The translations under genes were made by a program, and so were the position numbers. Below are positions 6,940 through 9,216 of a stretch of 9,216 nt of DNA, in pieces. Source of the stretch: Paracoccaceae bacterium (lineage in GTDB: Bacteria; Pseudomonadota; Alphaproteobacteria; Rhodobacterales; Rhodobacteraceae). A model generated the notes under the pieces. It was not told the origin of the DNA, made no database searches, and saw nothing but the letters and a program-made list of their open reading frames with translations. Location: assembly GCA_013214715.1 (NCBI GenBank), contig JABSSB010000060.1, positions 1 through 9,216 on the forward strand, written 5' to 3'. The first letter of the stretch is position 1. Each line of letters begins with the position of its first letter.

Positions 6940-8229
6940 TCACACAACAACTTCATAGCGTTGCTGATCACCCACCCCAAAGACACGTTTGTAGCGTTCA
7001 ACCTGATTGGCCGGACCCATCGCCTTTTCGGGGTTGTCCGACAGCTTGACCGTGGGTCTGCCATTGGCGGATACAGCCTTGCAGACCAGCGAGAACGGCG
7101 CGAGCCGATCATCCGGCACGAGCCCACGAAAATCATTGGTCAGCAATGTGCCCCAGCCAAAGGAGACGTTGCAGCGCCCGGCAAAGCGGGTTTGCAATTC
7201 TTCGATCTTGGCGACGTCCAGACCATCGGAAAAAATAATCCGCTTTTCACGTGGGTCTTCTCCGATCCGGTCCCACCAGTCCAAAGCGATTTCCCCCGCC
7301 GTGACGGGATCGCCGCTGTCAATGCGGATGCCGGTCCAGCCTGCCAGCCAATCCGGCGCGCGATCCAGAAAGCCTTGGGTGCCATAGGTGTCGGGCAGGA
7401 TGATGCGCAGATTGCCGTCATGTTCGGCATGCCAATCTGACAGCACATCGTAGGGGGCTTGCGACAAAGACTCATCATCTTCGGCCAAAGCAGCATAGAC
7501 CATCGGCAGTTCATGCGCGTTGGTACCAATCGCCTCGACCTCGCGTCGTTTTGCAATCAGACAGTTCGATGTGCCGGTGAAGCGATCGCCAAGGCCTTCC
7601 ATCATCGCCTGAACGCACCAATCCTGCCAAAGATGGCTGTGCCGCCGCCGCGTGCCGAAATCTGCGATCGACAGCCCCTCGATCCCGCGCAAGCGCTCGA
7701 TCTTTTCCCAGACGCGGGTCATGGCGCGGGCATACAACACCTGCAGTTCAAACCGGCCCATGTCGTTCAGCACCGCCCGGCTCCGCAGCTCCATCAGCAC
7801 CGCCAGCGCCGGGATTTCCCACAGCATCACCTCGGGCCATGTGCCTTCAAAACTCAGCTCATACTGGTCGCCCTTGCGCTCTAACTCATAGGGCGGCAGG
7901 CGCAGGGTTTCGAACCATTCCATGAAATCTGACCGAAACATCTGGCGTTTGCCATAAAACATGTTGCCCCGCAGCCAGGTGCTTTCTCCACGGCTGAGCG
8001 ACAAAGACCGGATGTGATCAAGCTGTTCTCGAAGCTCCTCTTCGTCAATCAAACGCGCCAGTGGGACATGCGCGGAGCGGTTGATCAATGAAAACCGCAC
8101 ACGTGTGTTGGGTCGGTTGCGAAAGACCGATTGGCACATCAGCAGCTTATAGAAATCCGTGTCGATCAGCGATCGGACGATCGGATCGATCTTCCATTTG
8201 TGGTTATAGACGCGGGTGGCGATATCCAC
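6940..8229 (-). CDS. pncB: Nicotinate phosphoribosyltransferase
   Basis: This enzyme joins nicotinate to PRPP, with ATP hydrolysis, giving nicotinate mononucleotide in the Preiss-Handler NAD salvage path. The 429-residue product fits the family length. Landmarks are DPIVRSLIDTDFYKLLM near the N-terminus, SLIN (47-50), ADFGTRRRHS (189-198), FTGTSN (217-222), GTNAHE (235-240, His239 matching the phosphorylated histidine of the enterobacterial enzyme), RIDSGDP (302-308) and IIFSDGLD (331-338). I chose the GTG at 8229-8227 as start: it gives the MVDIATRVYNH opening usual for alphaproteobacteria and has GAGG six bases upstream. A start at 8430 would add 67 residues without recognisable homology and would run through two palindromes. 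It lies downstream of pncA on the same strand but 220 bp away, so it probably has its own promoter. Confidence 0.95.
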   Translation of the reverse strand: MDIATRVYNHKWKIDPIVRSLIDTDFYKLLMCQSVFRNRPNTRVRFSLINRSAHVPLARLIDEEELREQLDHIRSLSLSRGESTWLRGNMFYGKRQMFRSDFMEWFETLRLPPYELERKGDQYELSFEGTWPEVMLWEIPALAVLMELRSRAVLNDMGRFELQVLYARAMTRVWEKIERLRGIEGLSIADFGTRRRHSHLWQDWCVQAMMEGLGDRFTGTSNCLIAKRREVEAIGTNAHELPMVYAALAEDDESLSQAPYDVLSDWHAEHDGNLRIILPDTYGTQGFLDRAPDWLAGWTGIRIDSGDPVTAGEIALDWWDRIGEDPREKRIIFSDGLDVAKIEELQTRFAGRCNVSFGWGTLLTNDFRGLVPDDRLAPFSLVCKAVSANGRPTVKLSDNPEKAMGPANQVERYKRVFGVGDQQRYEVVV

Positions 8230-8322
8230 GGGCGGCCTCGCTGAGATGTTGCGCGGGTCACAAAACAGCAAAGCACCCGGCTTGGCAAGATGACGTAGGG
8301 TCGGCTTCCAATGCGTCGCCAG

Positions 8323-8340
8323 CCTATCCTTATGGATAGG
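8323..8340. promoter_or_regulatory. Perfect-arm palindrome, operator candidate of pncB
   Basis: CCTATCC-TTAT-GGATAGG has two 7-bp arms that match completely around a 4-bp centre. It lies 94 bp before the pncB start and overlaps the only promoter-like stretch in the gap. A near copy lies at 8431-8448, with centres 108 bp apart. In bacteria NAD salvage genes are often controlled by NrtR, NadQ or NiaR-type repressors; which, if any, binds here cannot be told. Confidence 0.6.
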
Positions 8341-8365
8341 AACGCTGTCAGGAATTCGACACGTA

Positions 8366-8391
8366 AAAATTGCAAATGCTGCGATGCAGCA
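8366..8391 (-). terminator. Possible Rho-independent terminator after pncA
   Basis: On the minus strand TGCTGC-ATC-GCAGCA forms a 6-bp stem with a 3-base loop (8391-8377), followed by TTTGCAATTTTT. The stem is short and the T-tract is interrupted, so termination would be partial at best. It lies about 60 bases after the pncA stop and before the probable pncB promoter. Confidence 0.35.
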
Positions 8392-8430
8392 GGACCTTGG
8401 TAAGACAAGCCCCACCCGAAGAGTAGGCAC

Positions 8431-8448
8431 CCTATCCTTTTGGATATG
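8431..8448. promoter_or_regulatory. Second palindrome of the pncA-pncB gap
   Basis: CCTATCC-TTTT-GGATATG matches the site at 8323-8340 with one mismatched pair in the arms. It starts one base after the pncA stop on the minus strand. Two sites 108 bp apart could bind the same repressor and form a loop over the pncB promoter, or only the promoter-proximal one may be active. Confidence 0.5.
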
Positions 8449-8449
8449 C

Positions 8450-9043
8450 TTAGATGAGGCCTATTCCAGCGGACTTCATATCGGACAGCGCTTGATCCAA
8501 TGAGCCGTTCAGGTCGATCGCCCGGCACGCGGCAAGGGTGACACGTGTTTCAAACCTCAATCGCGCCGCATCCATCGCCGAAAAGGCCACGCAAAAATCA
8601 GTGGCCAGACCAACCAAAGTCAGCTGCGAAATGCCCCGGCTGCGCAAATAGCCATCCAGCCCGGTCGGGGTGGTGCGATCATTCTCAAAAAAGGCAGAAT
8701 AGCTGTCGATCTGTGGACGAAAGCCTTTGCGGATAATCAGATCGGCATCCACCCGCAGATCCGGGTGAAAATCGGCGCCCGCGCTGCCCTGCACGCAGTG
8801 ATCGGGCCACAAGACCTGTTGGCCATAAGGCATCTGCGCCAGATCATAGGGGGCGGCGCCAGCATGCGACGACGCAAAAGACCCATGCCCTGCCGGATGC
8901 CAGTCCTGCGTGAGGATCACGGCATCAAACTCGGGCATCATGTTATTGATCAGTGGCACGACCTCATCTCCGCCGGGCACGGCCAGCGCGCCGCCTGGGC
9001 AGAAATCGTTCTGGACATCGATGACGATCAGGGCGTGGGACAT
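8450..9043 (-). CDS. pncA: Nicotinamidase (nicotinamide to nicotinate)
   Basis: This 197-residue cysteine hydrolase of the isochorismatase-like family deamidates nicotinamide to nicotinate, which feeds PncB. The catalytic triad is visible as Asp9 (IDVQNDF), Lys106 (IIRKGF) and Cys151 (GLATDFCV). The metal site is given by Asp47, His49 and His53 in TQDWHPAGH and by His82 in WPDHCVQG. The size is typical of a bacterial PncA. The ATG at 9043-9041 is preceded by GGAGAG and places the first strand (HALIVIDVQ) directly at the N-terminus, so an in-frame ATG 27 codons upstream is unlikely. A probable promoter lies at 9071-9099. The gene is divergent from trhO and precedes pncB, although the 220-bp gap suggests only partial co-transcription. 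Confidence 0.95.
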   Translation of the reverse strand: MSHALIVIDVQNDFCPGGALAVPGGDEVVPLINNMMPEFDAVILTQDWHPAGHGSFASSHAGAAPYDLAQMPYGQQVLWPDHCVQGSAGADFHPDLRVDADLIIRKGFRPQIDSYSAFFENDRTTPTGLDGYLRSRGISQLTLVGLATDFCVAFSAMDAARLRFETRVTLAACRAIDLNGSLDQALSDMKSAGIGLI

Positions 9044-9070
9044 GCTGCTCTCCGCGTGATGGACGTGTTT

Positions 9071-9099
9071 GGCATAAGCGGCGCGCTGCGCAGGGTCAA
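9071..9099 (-). promoter_or_regulatory. Probable promoter of pncA
   Basis: On the minus strand TTGACC (9099-9094) and TATGCC (9076-9071) are separated by 17 bases, a good -35 and an acceptable -10. Transcription would start near 9064, about 20 bases before the ATG. No copy of the CCTATCC palindrome is present here, so pncA may not share the control proposed for pncB. Confidence 0.45.
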
Positions 9100-9144
9100 T
9101 TGCGGGACTTGCCGCGCCGCGCACAGAGGCGTAATTGGCGCGGC

Positions 9145-9216
9145 ATGTACACCATTGCTGCTCTGTATCACTTCACCCGCTTTGACGATCCGGGCGCCTT
9201 GCGCCCGGCTTTGCTG
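9145..9216 (+). CDS. trhO: N-terminus of tRNA uridine(34) hydroxylase TrhO (rhodanese-like), cut by the window end
   Basis: Only the first 24 codons are present: MYTIAALYHFTRFDDPGALR and a few more residues. This opening is characteristic of alphaproteobacterial TrhO (formerly YceA-type rhodanese-related proteins), where an N-terminal acylphosphatase-like domain with a YHF/YRF strand precedes the rhodanese domain. The enzyme uses oxygen to hydroxylate U34 of certain tRNAs on the way to 5-methoxy- or carboxymethoxyuridine. The catalytic cysteine is outside the window. The ATG has no strong ribosome binding site; GAGGCG lies rather far upstream (about 15 bases). A weak promoter-like pair (TTGCCG at 9109, TAATTG at 9132) would give almost no leader. 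It is divergent from pncA, with a 101-bp gap shared by both promoters. Confidence 0.8.
   Translation, partial: MYTIAALYHFTRFDDPGALRPALL

Larger units (their letters stand above)
8230..8449 (-). promoter_or_regulatory. pncA-pncB intergenic region with a probable pncB promoter
   Basis: This 220-bp gap holds no gene I can support. Read on the minus strand it contains a palindrome just after the pncA stop (8448-8431), a terminator-like hairpin (8391-8366), a possible promoter with CTGACA (8353-8348) as -35 and a weak -10 around 8330-8325 inside the second palindrome (8340-8323), then a leader of about 90 bases to the pncB GTG. I recognise no riboswitch in the leader. The layout suggests that pncB is transcribed separately and repressed by a protein binding the palindromes. 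Confidence 0.45.

Noticed and set aside
6925..6942. Small palindrome around CTCGAG at the pncB stop as a terminator.
   Set aside because: The arms meet with no loop, one base is bulged, the stem is AT-rich at its base, and no T-tract follows.
8230..8322. A riboswitch (for example an NAD-related class) in the pncB leader.
   Set aside because: I could not find a conserved core or stable multi-stem fold by eye. Protein-binding palindromes explain the region better.
8230..8430. A 67-residue N-terminal extension of PncB starting with ATG at 8430.
   Set aside because: It would make the enzyme longer than the family, has no recognisable motif, and runs through two palindromes and a hairpin. The GTG at 8229 has a ribosome binding site and gives the usual alphaproteobacterial N-terminus.
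1..9216. Mobile elements, CRISPR arrays, tRNA or rRNA genes.
   Set aside because: No transposase or integrase sequence, no regularly spaced repeats, and no RNA gene features were seen on either strand.

Overview
The window looks like chromosomal DNA of a marine-type Rhodobacteraceae (Roseobacter-group) alphaproteobacterium. The basis is high GC, GTG starts, tightly overlapping ATGA gene junctions, and protein sequences that read as that group's versions of PncA, PncB and TrhO. No database search was possible, so this placement is from recognition only. I see no mobile element, CRISPR array, rRNA or tRNA; nearly all of the window is coding.

Positions 1-5429 (+ strand) hold the end of a membrane protein and a tightly packed catabolic/uptake operon. 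The left edge carries the C-terminal part of a protein resembling a prokaryotic pentameric ligand-gated ion channel (pLGIC). An in-frame TAG separates its M3 helix from an M4-like helix that stays open to a TGA at 230-232. Nineteen bases later comes a single-domain cupin with the residue set of Mn-dependent hydroxynitrile lyases. It is followed with no gap by a peptide/opine/nickel-type ABC importer: a DppB-like permease, a DppC-like permease and a fused DppD-DppF-like double ATPase. An NAD(P)-dependent aldehyde dehydrogenase ends the set. Each of the last three junctions is a 4-base ATGA overlap, so translation is probably coupled. No periplasmic substrate-binding protein is present in the window; it may lie to the left or elsewhere. 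A plausible reading is import of a small organic (perhaps amine- or peptide-like) solute followed by oxidation of an aldehyde made from it, but the substrate cannot be read from the sequence.

Positions 5433-6332 encode an EamA/DMT-family exporter-like protein starting 3 bases after the dehydrogenase stop, probably part of the same transcript. It converges on, and overlaps by 12 bases, a TetR-family repressor gene on the minus strand (6321-6845). The short tetR upstream region contains a recognisable promoter flanked by two 18-bp inverted repeats, which suggests autoregulation.

Positions 6940-9043 (- strand) encode the Preiss-Handler salvage pair: nicotinamidase (pncA) followed by nicotinate phosphoribosyltransferase (pncB). 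The 220-bp pncA-pncB gap holds two near-identical palindromes (CCTATCC-N4-GGATAGG type) and a terminator-like hairpin, so pncB probably has its own regulated promoter. The palindromes resemble the tetR ones in half-site but differ in spacing. At the right edge, divergent from pncA, begins trhO (tRNA uridine-34 hydroxylase), cut by the window end.

The points most worth a second look are the amber codon splitting the channel's M4 helix, the combination of channel, cupin, ABC importer and aldehyde dehydrogenase, and the two related sets of palindromes.
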